From the NCBI GenBank assembly GCA_003457065.1, contig DMJQ01000123.1, positions 1 to 13,871 of the forward strand: a stretch of 13,871 bases of DNA. The letters run 5' to 3'. Below the pieces are notes generated by a model. That model ran no database searches. It was not told the origin of the DNA and worked only from the letters and a program-made list of their open reading frames with translations. This document shows, in pieces, positions 6,983-13,871 of the stretch. The first letter of the stretch is position 1. The number at the start of each line of letters is the position of its first letter. This DNA comes from Clostridiales bacterium. Its GTDB lineage: Bacteria > Bacillota > Clostridia > Tissierellales > Sedimentibacteraceae. Made by a program: the position numbers and the translations under genes.

Positions 6983-8233
6983 ATGGAAGCAGTAAAAAAT
7001 AAGCTAAAAAATATTATGAACAGCAAATGGATAGGCGAAAATATTAAAAAACTGGCAATAGTTCTTGTAGTAGCCGGTTTTGCCATAGTCATAACAGTCG
7101 GCTCAGTGAAAATATATGCTCAGAATTTAAAGAAGGATACTTCTCAAGGAATTGTTTATGCAAAAGATGTAAGCCTCAATACAAAAATACCGGGCAGGAT
7201 TGTGAAGCTTTATGTTGAAGAAGGGCAGAAAGTAAATGTGGGGGATCCTGTAGTAGAAATATCCAGCGATGAGCTGCAGGCAAAAAAATCACAGCTGCTG
7301 GCACAGATTGAACAGGCTCAGGCAGGTGTTGATGCATCACAGGCATTGCTGGAGATGGCACAGGGCAACTACAGCCTGTCTCAGGAAAGAGTAAATCAGG
7401 CCGAAGCAGGACTCAGGGCAAGTGAAAGCCAGAGAGATATGGCAAAGGCTGTTAACGAAAAAGCCGAAAATGGTGCAAGATCTCAAGAGGTAATACAGGC
7501 AGAAAGTGCTTATAATTTATGGAAAGCTACATATGAAAGAGCAACAACTCTTTATGACGGTGGAGCTTTAACAAAACAAAAACTTGAGGAAATAAAAACA
7601 CAGATGGATGTGGCGGAGCAGACATTCAACATGGCAAAAGAAGGTGCCAGATCTGAAGATAAGAAAGCAGCTGCAGCACAGGTGTCAATGGCTGATGCCG
7701 GGGTTCAGGCAAGCTTGTCTTTATATAATCAGGCATGCGAAGCCGCAAATATTGCTCTCGCACAGGTAAATCAGGCTCAGGCCGGACTTACTGCCTCACA
7801 GGGAAAACTTGAACAGGCAAAGGCCGGATTGCAGGAAGTTGAAGTATATCTGGAAGACACGGTTATAAAATCACCTATAGCCGGAACGGTTACAACAATT
7901 AACTCAAATGAAGGAGAACTCGTGTCTACAGGAATGTCTATCGGATCGATAAGCAATCTTGATAAGTGCTGGGTGGATGTGAATTTAGATGAAGATAAAT
8001 TAAAAGGCCTGGAAGAAGGTCAGACGGTTAATGTTAAATTTAATGCTTTCAAAGGTAAAGACTATGAAGGAACTATTGTAACAGTTAATAAGCAGCCTGA
8101 TTTTGCGGTTAAAAAAGCTACCAACGAAAACGGAAACTTTGATATTGTTTCATATGGTGTAAAGATAGAGCTCAACAATTTAGACGAATCATTAAGACCG
8201 GGTATGACTGCAGTTGTGGATTTCGTCAATTAG
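6983..8233 (+). CDS. HlyD/YbhG-type membrane-fusion adaptor
   Basis: Start chosen at ATG 6983, preceded by AGGAAAGG (about 6965-6972); the longer frame from 6938 would begin inside the upstream gene. Product 416 residues. One transmembrane anchor lies at about 23-45 with the remainder outside. The first lipoyl half-motif is near 66-92 (IPGRIVKLYVEEGQKVNVGDPV). A long Ala/Gln-rich alpha-hairpin follows (about 97-285), with repeated VNQAxAGLxAS units and two GARS(Q/E) segments as in YbhG/EmrA-like adaptors. The second lipoyl half is near 294-322 (IKSPIAGTVTTINSNEGELV), then the beta-barrel domain to the end (RPGMTAVVDFVN). It should bridge the ABC-2 permeases to the TolC-like protein. 16 bases separate it from that gene and its stop overlaps the next ribosome site, so it is within the operon. 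Confidence 0.9.
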   Translation: MEAVKNKLKNIMNSKWIGENIKKLAIVLVVAGFAIVITVGSVKIYAQNLKKDTSQGIVYAKDVSLNTKIPGRIVKLYVEEGQKVNVGDPVVEISSDELQAKKSQLLAQIEQAQAGVDASQALLEMAQGNYSLSQERVNQAEAGLRASESQRDMAKAVNEKAENGARSQEVIQAESAYNLWKATYERATTLYDGGALTKQKLEEIKTQMDVAEQTFNMAKEGARSEDKKAAAAQVSMADAGVQASLSLYNQACEAANIALAQVNQAQAGLTASQGKLEQAKAGLQEVEVYLEDTVIKSPIAGTVTTINSNEGELVSTGMSIGSISNLDKCWVDVNLDEDKLKGLEEGQTVNVKFNAFKGKDYEGTIVTVNKQPDFAVKKATNENGNFDIVSYGVKIELNNLDESLRPGMTAVVDFVN

Positions 8234-8245
8234 GGAGTGGACAAT

Positions 8246-9436
8246 ATGCTTATAAAAAGCTTTAAAGATGAATGTTTGGGTTTATTGAAAAATAAAATGA
8301 ATATACTTGTACTGTTTATCATGCCCTTGCTGTGTGTGATATTGCTTGGCACAGAATTATCCGGTGAACTCATCAGCAATATTCCTATGGCGGTCATAGA
8401 TCATGACGGGACAACATTCAGCAGGGAGCTGACAGAAGCTTTTGACGATAATGAAGATTTTAATATTGTATATTATCCGGAAAGCGAAGAAGAACTGGAG
8501 AAATTAATAAAAAACAGCAAGGTGCGTGTTGGGCTTATTATACCCAAGAATTTTTACAATGATATAACTTTGCTGAAATCACCGACAGTGATGATGATAT
8601 ATGACGGAAGCCACATGTCAATAACCAGTGCTGCCAAAACAAAAGCCACGGAAATTCTTTTGACATATAAAGCAGGAGCTGCCATAAAGCAGCTCACTGC
8701 AAGGCTGGGTTTATCATTTAATGAAGCGTACAATATAGCTCAGGCAATTAAATTCAGCACAAGGACATTGTACAATCCTACAAAGAGCTTCAGCAATTTC
8801 CTGGCGCCGGTACTTCTGGCTGGATATATCCAGGCGGCGCTGGCTCTTGTAGTAACTGTGTCGGTAGACCATAACATATATTCCGAAGACAGGAAAAAAC
8901 GTCTGGGTTATGCCACAGGCAAGGTTCTGTTCTATACTATGTGCGGTACGATAAGTTATATGGTGTGTATAACATTCCAGGTTATGCTGTTTAATATGCC
9001 GTTTGTGGGCAGCATGATGCATGCTTTGATTTTATCCATCGCTTTAAGCTTTGCCGTGTCGGCATTCTGCGTATTGATTTCGGCACTGATTAAAAATAAA
9101 ATTGTTGCACTCATAGGAGGCGCGGTAATTTTTATACCTAACTCAGCCATGGCGGGATCAACCTGGCCTCTTTTATCAATGCCCACGGGATATCAAAGTT
9201 TTGCATCGATTATGCCGTTCACACATTATGCGAACAACATAAGGTATGTATATTTAAAAGGAATGTCATTTCCTCAGATAGCCGGTGATATTATGTACAT
9301 GATAGCCTTTGGTGCGGTGTGGCTTGTGCTTACCGAACTGGTTATGTTCATTGCTGATAAGAAGACAGACAGTAAGGAGGTGGAGGATGATGACTTATCT
9401 GGAAGCCTTCAAGAGAGAATTCCGTTCAATATTTAA
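8246..9436 (+). CDS. ABC-2 type permease, first of a pair (YbhS/YbhR-like)
   Basis: Start chosen at ATG 8246, eight bases after AGGGAG (8232-8237); an earlier in-frame GTG at 8237 overlaps that site. Product 396 residues. Topology fits ABC2_membrane_3: one segment at about 19-37, a large extracytoplasmic domain (about 38-183) with the IPMAVIDHDGTTFSREL motif near 46-62, then five segments at about 185-207, 226-248, 256-282, 285-305 and 349-370. The loop before the last segment has the family-typical MPFTHYANNIRY (323-334). The acidic tail (DSKEVEDDDL) is cytoplasmic. It is the membrane subunit of an ABC exporter acting with the adaptor upstream; substrate unknown. Its 3' end overlaps the second permease gene by 50 bases. 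Confidence 0.9.
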   Translation: MLIKSFKDECLGLLKNKMNILVLFIMPLLCVILLGTELSGELISNIPMAVIDHDGTTFSRELTEAFDDNEDFNIVYYPESEEELEKLIKNSKVRVGLIIPKNFYNDITLLKSPTVMMIYDGSHMSITSAAKTKATEILLTYKAGAAIKQLTARLGLSFNEAYNIAQAIKFSTRTLYNPTKSFSNFLAPVLLAGYIQAALALVVTVSVDHNIYSEDRKKRLGYATGKVLFYTMCGTISYMVCITFQVMLFNMPFVGSMMHALILSIALSFAVSAFCVLISALIKNKIVALIGGAVIFIPNSAMAGSTWPLLSMPTGYQSFASIMPFTHYANNIRYVYLKGMSFPQIAGDIMYMIAFGAVWLVLTELVMFIADKKTDSKEVEDDDLSGSLQERIPFNI

Positions 9437-10544
9437 ATACAAAGGCATGATGATTATACTTTTCATAGGACCGATTTTCCTTACACTGTTTTTCGGCGGT
9501 GTATACTACAATGACTATGTAAAGGATATGCCCATAGCTATACTCGACGAGGACGGTTCAAGCCTCAGCAACCTTGTGAGCAGTTATTTTTTAACCAATG
9601 AACGATTTGATGTCACCAATTATCCCGCATCGAGGCAGGAGCTTCAGGATCTTATAGACGGCGGGAAAGTGCAGATGGGAATTTATATTCCAAAGGATTT
9701 TGAAAGTAAAGTCACAACATTTAAATCGTCGGAGATTCTGGTTATAACCGATGGCTCCAATATTGTTATAGCAAACAACGCGATGGCTCAGGCAACGTTA
9801 ATAGCGCAGTCAATATCAGCCGGCATTGAAATGAAACTGATTCAGGGAAAGGGTGTTTTGCCCGGTATAGCTGAAAATATGGCCTTAGTTTACAATTTGG
9901 GAGAAAGAACGCTCTTTGATCCCAAGATGACATATATGAATTACCTGATTATCTGTTTCCTGGCAGTGTTTATACAGCAGTTGATGCTTGCAGCTATGGG
10001 AGCGACCTTTATCAGAGACAGCGAATATGTTTCGGAGGGAAATGTTCTGGCAAAGGCATTAGCCACCGCCAGTGCTTGTTTTGTAGGTATGATACCGGCA
10101 ATTATCGTGTGCGTAATTATTCTCATGACACTGTTTCATGTGCCGATCATAGGAAATATATACACAGCCATAGTCCTGACCTTGTTGTTTATTTTGACAC
10201 TGATAGGGCCGTCACTTGTGATTGCCGCACTGACGAAGGACAGGGTGAAATATTCACAGTTTGAATTTATGCTGTCACTGCCTACTTTTGCTTCTGCAGG
10301 ATGTGTATGGCCGGTGGATCAAATGCCTAAATTGCTGGTTGCCATAATAAAAGCTTTCTGGCCACTGGTCTATTATGGCAAGATAGTTCAGGAAGTATTG
10401 ATAAAAGGAACTGATTTCAAAACGGTTACTCCGTACATAGTTCAGATGATTGCATTTTCTATTGTATGGATATGTATCGGAATTGTTTTATACAAAAGAG
10501 CCTTTAATAAAAATGATATGAAGGTTCAAACAGCGGAAGCTTAA
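9387..10544 (+). CDS. ABC-2 type permease, second of a pair (YbhS/YbhR-like)
   Basis: Start at ATG 9387 (or the adjacent ATG 9390), behind AAGGAGG (9374-9380); the longer frame from 9309 is read inside the first permease and its N-terminus is not permease-like. Product 385 residues. Same plan as its neighbour: segment at about 20-40, extracytoplasmic domain with MPIAILDEDGSSLS (48-61) and KVQMGIYIPKDF (94-105), then a C-terminal block of five segments. The two are clearly paralogous along their length and likely form a heterodimer. The gene overlap implies coupled translation. No Walker A or ABC signature sequence is encoded anywhere in this operon, so the ATPase must come from elsewhere. A terminator follows 30 bases after the stop. 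Confidence 0.9.
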   Translation: MMTYLEAFKREFRSIFKYKGMMIILFIGPIFLTLFFGGVYYNDYVKDMPIAILDEDGSSLSNLVSSYFLTNERFDVTNYPASRQELQDLIDGGKVQMGIYIPKDFESKVTTFKSSEILVITDGSNIVIANNAMAQATLIAQSISAGIEMKLIQGKGVLPGIAENMALVYNLGERTLFDPKMTYMNYLIICFLAVFIQQLMLAAMGATFIRDSEYVSEGNVLAKALATASACFVGMIPAIIVCVIILMTLFHVPIIGNIYTAIVLTLLFILTLIGPSLVIAALTKDRVKYSQFEFMLSLPTFASAGCVWPVDQMPKLLVAIIKAFWPLVYYGKIVQEVLIKGTDFKTVTPYIVQMIAFSIVWICIGIVLYKRAFNKNDMKVQTAEA

Positions 10545-10574
10545 CAGTCATGTTTTCTTTATATAAGAAATAGC

Positions 10575-10614
10575 AAATGCTGCTCCATGATAAAGAATGT
10601 GGGGCAGCATTTTA
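10575..10614 (+). terminator. Intrinsic terminator of the export operon
   Basis: AAATGCTGCTCC (10575-10586) pairs with GGGGCAGCATTTT (10601-10613) with one G-U pair; the 14-base loop may pair further (CAT/ATG). The T-run is short. A smaller palindrome, TTTCTT-TATAT-AAGAAA (10554-10570), precedes it and has no T-run. Confidence 0.75.
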
Positions 10615-10647
10615 GATTCGAAAATTTTCTCTTTAAATAAAATCAAA

Positions 10648-10686
10648 TTAATGTTAAAATGTATTTAACAGAATATTTTACATTAA
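10648..10686. promoter_or_regulatory. Palindromic operator candidate before the TetR gene
   Basis: TGTTAAA (10652-10658) and TTTAACA (10664-10670) form a perfect inverted repeat with a five-base centre, 19 bases in total. An outer inverted repeat, TTAATGTTAAAAT (10648-10660) and ATTTTACATTAA (10675-10686), differs by one base indel. The position, 47-65 bases before the regulator start, fits autoregulation. The DNA is AT-rich, but a perfect 7+7 match is unlikely to be casual. Confidence 0.5.
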
Positions 10687-10717
10687 TTCTTTCATTATGC
10701 ATGAAAGGAATGGTATC

Positions 10718-11254
10718 ATGTCTGATTCTCAAATTACTAAAAAGGCTTTGGCGGAATCCATAAAGAAATTGATGGAAGAACGTCCGATGAAAAAGATCAA
10801 TATAAGCGATATAGTTGAAGGCTGCAATATGAACAGACAGAGCTTTTACTATCATTTCAAGGATAAATACGATCTGGTCAATTGGATTTATTACACTGAA
10901 TTCATAGTGACCATTAAGGATTTGTCCATGCCTTCATGGGAAATCTTAGAGAAAATCTGCGAATTTTTCTACAAGAATAAAATTTTTTACAGAAATGCTT
11001 TTCAGGTCACAGGACAAAACTCCTTTTCAGAATATTTTATTGAAGTGCTGCATCCTATTTTAACGGTCCACTTAAATGATGTGTTTAAAAATAATAAGAA
11101 TGTAGACTTTTATGCTACATTCTATGCTGACGCTATAAGGGTTTCTATTTCACGATGGCTCATGGAAGGGGCACAAATTCCTCCTGAGAAATTTGTGGAA
11201 CTGCTTAAGAATGCCGTTGAAGGTGTAGCCATATCACTTTTTGAAAACAGTTAA
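10718..11254 (+). CDS. TetR-family regulator (DhaS-like, TetR_C_8 type)
   Basis: Start chosen at ATG 10718, seven bases after AAAGGAA (10704-10710), not the ATG at 10697 that precedes that site. Product 178 residues. The N-terminal helix-turn-helix (about 8-50) has the TetR pattern: SQITKKALAESIKKLM, then KKINISDIVEGCNMNRQSFYYHFKDKYDL. The C-terminal part (about 60-175) fits the short TetR_C_8 ligand domain common in Clostridia near export genes. It probably represses itself through the palindrome upstream and may control the preceding export operon, although I find no full copy of that palindrome before the operon. Its stop overlaps the stop of the convergent gene on the other strand. Confidence 0.88.
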   Translation: MSDSQITKKALAESIKKLMEERPMKKINISDIVEGCNMNRQSFYYHFKDKYDLVNWIYYTEFIVTIKDLSMPSWEILEKICEFFYKNKIFYRNAFQVTGQNSFSEYFIEVLHPILTVHLNDVFKNNKNVDFYATFYADAIRVSISRWLMEGAQIPPEKFVELLKNAVEGVAISLFENS

Positions 11255-12300
11255 GTGTATTTTATCTTTGGCATTGTACATGACAGGATATTTTCAAGCG
11301 AAGTTTCCCGAATGTTGTGCTCAGTCGCGCTGTAAATATCTGAAACACATACTTGACCGCCGCTGCCGATACTTAAAAAGCATGATTCTGTAGAAATAAT
11401 TTTGTCAATACGTGTAAAATCGCCATAAAAATCAATCGAAAATACCGGAGAATTAATTTGTATCCTTGTTTTGTAAATATAGTCGCAGATGTTCTCGGCA
11501 ATTTTGTCGCTGCATCCTTGATTTTTTATGAAATAAGCAAGATTTAAATTCAATGCCGATAATATTTCGGATGTCGTCCCGTCTGTAATATTTTTAACAT
11601 TGCTATCATCATAACAATAATATCCGCCATACAGGCATTTGTATTTTCCAAGCAAGTCAAATTTTTCGACCATGCTGACGTTAGCGTGATCGTAATCATT
11701 AACAGAGGCAAAAATGCATACATTGGAAACGCCGACTATTCTTTGTGCTGTTTCTTCGCTGATTATATCCGGGTCTATGAATAATGTAAAAGCACAGTTG
11801 TCATTTTTTTCAATGATATCATATAATGTATCAGAGATATTATTTTTGCCGAATAAAATCATGTAGCTGTATATCCCGATATTTTTGCCGGAATTAATGA
11901 TATTTGAAATTTCCGTGCCGGTCAGGGTATTCTCCTGCTTTTCCTCAAAATTAAAAACTATTGCCCATGGAACATTGTAGCCGTGCTTTTTTTCGTGTTC
12001 ACGTATAATATTGGCACCATATGTAAAGCTATTGTAACCGAGATTTATGCCATAGGCGGTTAGATTTTTGTGATCTGTGTTTTTAACCAGATTTTCAATA
12101 ATATCATAGTAGCAGCTGTCTTCGTTGTTCAGTATTTCATGAGCCAATTCGAAAAAGACTTTTTGAAACCGTCCTGCGGCAAAATATTCGCCCAAATCAA
12201 GCAGGTTTCTTACACCGCGCTTCGGATTGTCTTCGATATAACGTATTCCGTTTTTAACGGCAGCCGTAATTATAGCATGAATTAATTTATAATTTTCCAT
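11251..12300 (-). CDS. Radical SAM pseudoenzyme: homolog lacking the Fe-S motif
   Basis: Start chosen at the ATG complementary to 12298-12300 (MENYKLIHA), behind AGGAGA; the frame stays open to 12429 but the extra N-terminus lies across the promoter. Product 349 residues, soluble. It aligns by eye with the divergent radical SAM protein along nearly its whole length. Both have a helical N-terminal region of about 105 residues and NVPWAI at exactly 109-114. GxYxY (142-146) matches GTYMY; NCAFTLFIDPDIISEE (168-183) matches DCAFLAFTNATLIDEK; SPVFSIDFYGDF matches KPIFTMDFWNDG near the C-terminus. The stretch carrying CxxxCxxC in the partner is replaced by a segment about 14 residues shorter, NFEEKQENTLTGTE (117-130), with no cysteine. 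GGEP is replaced by FGKN (150-153). It cannot bind the 4Fe-4S cluster in the standard way. A partner, scaffold or regulatory role is inferred from the pairing only. Confidence 0.75.
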   Translation of the reverse strand: MENYKLIHAIITAAVKNGIRYIEDNPKRGVRNLLDLGEYFAAGRFQKVFFELAHEILNNEDSCYYDIIENLVKNTDHKNLTAYGINLGYNSFTYGANIIREHEKKHGYNVPWAIVFNFEEKQENTLTGTEISNIINSGKNIGIYSYMILFGKNNISDTLYDIIEKNDNCAFTLFIDPDIISEETAQRIVGVSNVCIFASVNDYDHANVSMVEKFDLLGKYKCLYGGYYCYDDSNVKNITDGTTSEILSALNLNLAYFIKNQGCSDKIAENICDYIYKTRIQINSPVFSIDFYGDFTRIDKIISTESCFLSIGSGGQVCVSDIYSATEHNIRETSLENILSCTMPKIKYT

Positions 12301-12360
12301 TTCCGCATCTCCTATGGTATCTGTATTACCTATATATATAATATTACGTTTCAACACACA

Positions 12361-12389
12361 TATATATAGACAAAGTATAAAATTGTCAA
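12361..12389 (-). promoter_or_regulatory. Promoter of the pseudoenzyme gene
   Basis: On the minus strand a perfect TTGACA (12389-12384) is followed by a 17-base spacer and TATATA (12366-12361). The leader to the ATG would be about 50-55 bases. The first GACA-TGTC unit of the array covers the spacer and -35, so a protein bound there would block this promoter. Confidence 0.65.
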
Positions 12390-12452
12390 AAAATCCGACA
12401 ATATTAAAAAATGTCACAAATTGAGACATATAATTATATTGTCTAATGTAAA
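12369..12452. repeat. Three 28-base units with alternating GACA and TGTC boxes
   Basis: GACA occurs at 12369, 12397 and 12425; TGTC occurs at 12384, 12412 and 12440. Each unit is GACA-N11-TGTC-N9, exactly 28 bases, three times in a row (12369-12396, 12397-12424, 12425-12452). The bases between boxes are AT-rich and only partly conserved. Each TGTC-N9-GACA is a 17-base inverted repeat, and each GACA-N11-TGTC a 19-base one. This looks like a multi-site operator for a dimeric regulator. Confidence 0.65.
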
Positions 12453-12468
12453 TTTCACAAACTATGAT
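12439..12468 (+). promoter_or_regulatory. Candidate promoter of the radical SAM gene
   Basis: TTGTCT (12439-12444) and TATGAT (12463-12468) are 18 bases apart, and the -35 includes the last TGTC box of the array. An alternative is TTCACA (12454-12459) with TATAAA (12476-12481), spacer 16. Either places the start of transcription before the ribosome site at about 12501-12511. Confidence 0.45.
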
Positions 12469-12517
12469 ACAATAATATAAAGACTATGTCATTGTTATTA
12501 AAGGGAGGAGTTATTAT

Positions 12518-13871
12518 ATGAGTGAAATGAGTGTAATTGAAAGTCTGCAATCTTATGGTTTAAAGAAGGTTCTCGCATATTTAGACGCCGACCCTGACAA
12601 TAATATTCCAAAAATATTAGACTGGGTTGAGAAGTTTGACAAGGACGGCGTTGTAGAAAGACAGATGAGCACAATTAAAGAAGTGCTCAGAGATAAGGAC
12701 AGCAATTGGTATAAGCTTGTAAAAAGCCTGTACACGGATATTGACCCTAACGTAAGAAAAAAATTTTTTGAAAACTTCATAATAAATGCTACGATCATAG
12801 GCGGAAAGCGCCAGATGAAAGCAAGAGAAGAAAATAACTGCAACGTGCCATGGGCAATTTTGATGGATCCAACATCTGCATGCAATTTGCACTGCACAGG
12901 CTGCTGGGCTGCTGAGTATGGCAGCAAAATGAATATGGATTTTGATACACTGGACAGCATTATAGAGCAGGGCAAAAAATTAGGAACATACATGTACATT
13001 TATTCCGGCGGTGAACCGTTGGTTCGAAAAGCAGATATAATCAAGCTTTGTGAAAAACATGATGACTGTGCTTTTCTGGCATTCACAAATGCAACACTGA
13101 TCGATGAAAAATTTGCCGATGATATGCTTAGGGTTAAAAACTTTGTTCCTGCCATAAGCGTTGAGGGTTTTGAGGAAGAAACAGATTCAAGACGAGGCCA
13201 AGGAACTTACAAGGCATTGACAAAGGCAATGGAAATATTGAAAAATAAAAAGCTGCCGTTTGGTATTTCGTGCTGCTATACAAGTAAAAATACAGATGTC
13301 ATAGGCAGTGAAAAATATATTGACGACATGGTGGAAAAGGGCGCTAAATTTGCATGGTTCTTTACTTATATGCCTGTCGGCATCGATGCCGTGCCGGAAT
13401 TACTGGCAACGGCGGAGCAGCGTGAATACATGTACGATCAGATAAGAGAGTTCAGAAAGACAAAGCCAATATTCACCATGGATTTCTGGAATGACGGAGA
13501 ATATATAGACGGCTGTATCGCAGGAGGAAGATGTTACCTGCACATTAATGCCAACGGGGATATTGAACCCTGTGCTTTCATACATTATTCAGATACGAAC
13601 ATTCACGAAAGCACATTGCTTCAGGCATACAAGAACCCGTTATTCATGCAGTACAAACAAAATCAGCCGTTCAACAACAACCACTTGAGACCTTGTCCGC
13701 TGCTGGATAATCCGGGACGTCTGACTTCAATGGTTGAAAAATCAGGTGCAAAATCAACGGATATGCAAAATCCGGAAGATGTTCGCGACTTAAGTTCCAA
13801 ATGCCTTAACGCGGCAGAAAATTGGGAGCCGGTTGCGCATAAATTGTGGGAAAAATCCCACGGATGCTCGG
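12518..13871 (+). CDS. Radical SAM protein with C-terminal cysteine-rich (SPASM-like) region, partial
   Basis: Starts at ATG 12518 behind AAAGGGAGGAG and is still open at the window end after 451 codons; the 3' end is missing. An N-terminal helical region (1-105) is followed by NVPWAILMDPTSACN and the cluster motif Cys122-x3-Cys126-x2-Cys129 (CNLHCTGC) that binds the SAM-coordinating 4Fe-4S cluster. GGEP at 164-167 is the SAM-binding motif. A TIM-barrel-like continuation includes NATLIDE and ISVEGFEEETDSRRG, the latter typical of SPASM-type enzymes. Later cysteines occur in GCIAGGRCYLHINANGDIEPC and in RPCPLLD, consistent with an auxiliary cluster domain. The substrate is not evident and no obvious peptide precursor is seen in the window. 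Its only neighbour is the divergent cluster-less homolog. The reaction is radical-initiated by family; I give no more specific name. Confidence 0.92.
   Translation, partial: MSEMSVIESLQSYGLKKVLAYLDADPDNNIPKILDWVEKFDKDGVVERQMSTIKEVLRDKDSNWYKLVKSLYTDIDPNVRKKFFENFIINATIIGGKRQMKAREENNCNVPWAILMDPTSACNLHCTGCWAAEYGSKMNMDFDTLDSIIEQGKKLGTYMYIYSGGEPLVRKADIIKLCEKHDDCAFLAFTNATLIDEKFADDMLRVKNFVPAISVEGFEEETDSRRGQGTYKALTKAMEILKNKKLPFGISCCYTSKNTDVIGSEKYIDDMVEKGAKFAWFFTYMPVGIDAVPELLATAEQREYMYDQIREFRKTKPIFTMDFWNDGEYIDGCIAGGRCYLHINANGDIEPCAFIHYSDTNIHESTLLQAYKNPLFMQYKQNQPFNNNHLRPCPLLDNPGRLTSMVEKSGAKSTDMQNPEDVRDLSSKCLNAAENWEPVAHKLWEKSHGCS

Larger units (their letters stand above)
12301..12517. promoter_or_regulatory. 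Shared divergent promoter region
   Basis: 217 bases separate the start codons of the pseudoenzyme and the radical SAM gene. The region holds candidate promoters for both directions and the 28-base GACA/TGTC array between them. Neither gene has another obvious promoter. Confidence 0.6.

Noticed and set aside
10652..10670. Rex redox-regulator site
   Set aside because: The half-sites resemble the Rex motif, but Rex sites have four bases between TTGTTAA and TTAACAA; here the centre is longer and the flanks do not fit.
12301..12429. N-terminal extension of the minus-strand gene to 12429
   Set aside because: A good AGGAGA site precedes the ATG at 12300, the extension spans the promoter and operator array, and the partner protein has no matching extension.
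12369..12452. CRISPR array
   Set aside because: The period is only 28 bases, the conserved parts are tetramers, and no unique spacers or cas genes are present.

Overview
The window is AT-rich with strong GGAGG-type ribosome sites, short intergenic gaps and protein families typical of anaerobic low-GC Firmicutes. A clostridial host is the best guess, inferred from general style and not from a marker gene. Several genes are decayed or atypical, so this reads as an accessory region.

Left part (1-2192): a non-coding stretch with a possible terminator; a GrpB-family gene (400-945) broken by an in-frame TAA; a two-domain protein (1029-1772) with a thioredoxin-like N-terminus and a degenerate GNAT-like C-terminus; and a 420-base gap holding a minus-strand coding-like remnant with no start. 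Next is a translationally coupled two-component system: an OmpR-type response regulator (2193-2882) and a PhoR-like PAS histidine kinase (2882-4630). Two tandem hairpin terminators close it.

Middle part (4866-10544): a probable export operon. It begins with a small UspA/KdpD-like gene interrupted by an in-frame TGA. It continues with a TolC-family exported protein, an HlyD/YbhG-type membrane adaptor and two paralogous ABC-2 permeases, all tightly spaced or overlapping. A hairpin terminator follows. No ATPase gene is present, so the nucleotide-binding subunit must be encoded elsewhere or the set is unusual. A TetR-family regulator (10718-11254) follows with its own palindromic operator candidate.

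Right part (11251-13871): the most unusual locus. A radical SAM protein (from 12518, running off the window) carries an intact CxxxCxxC motif and a C-terminal cysteine-rich region. Divergent from it is a 349-residue protein (11251-12300, minus strand). The two align along their whole length by eye, but the second has lost the Fe-S cysteine loop and the GGEP motif. It looks like a radical SAM pseudoenzyme paired with its active relative. The gap between them contains an exact 28-base-period array of alternating GACA and TGTC boxes that overlaps the candidate -35 elements of both promoters, which suggests joint control by one regulator.
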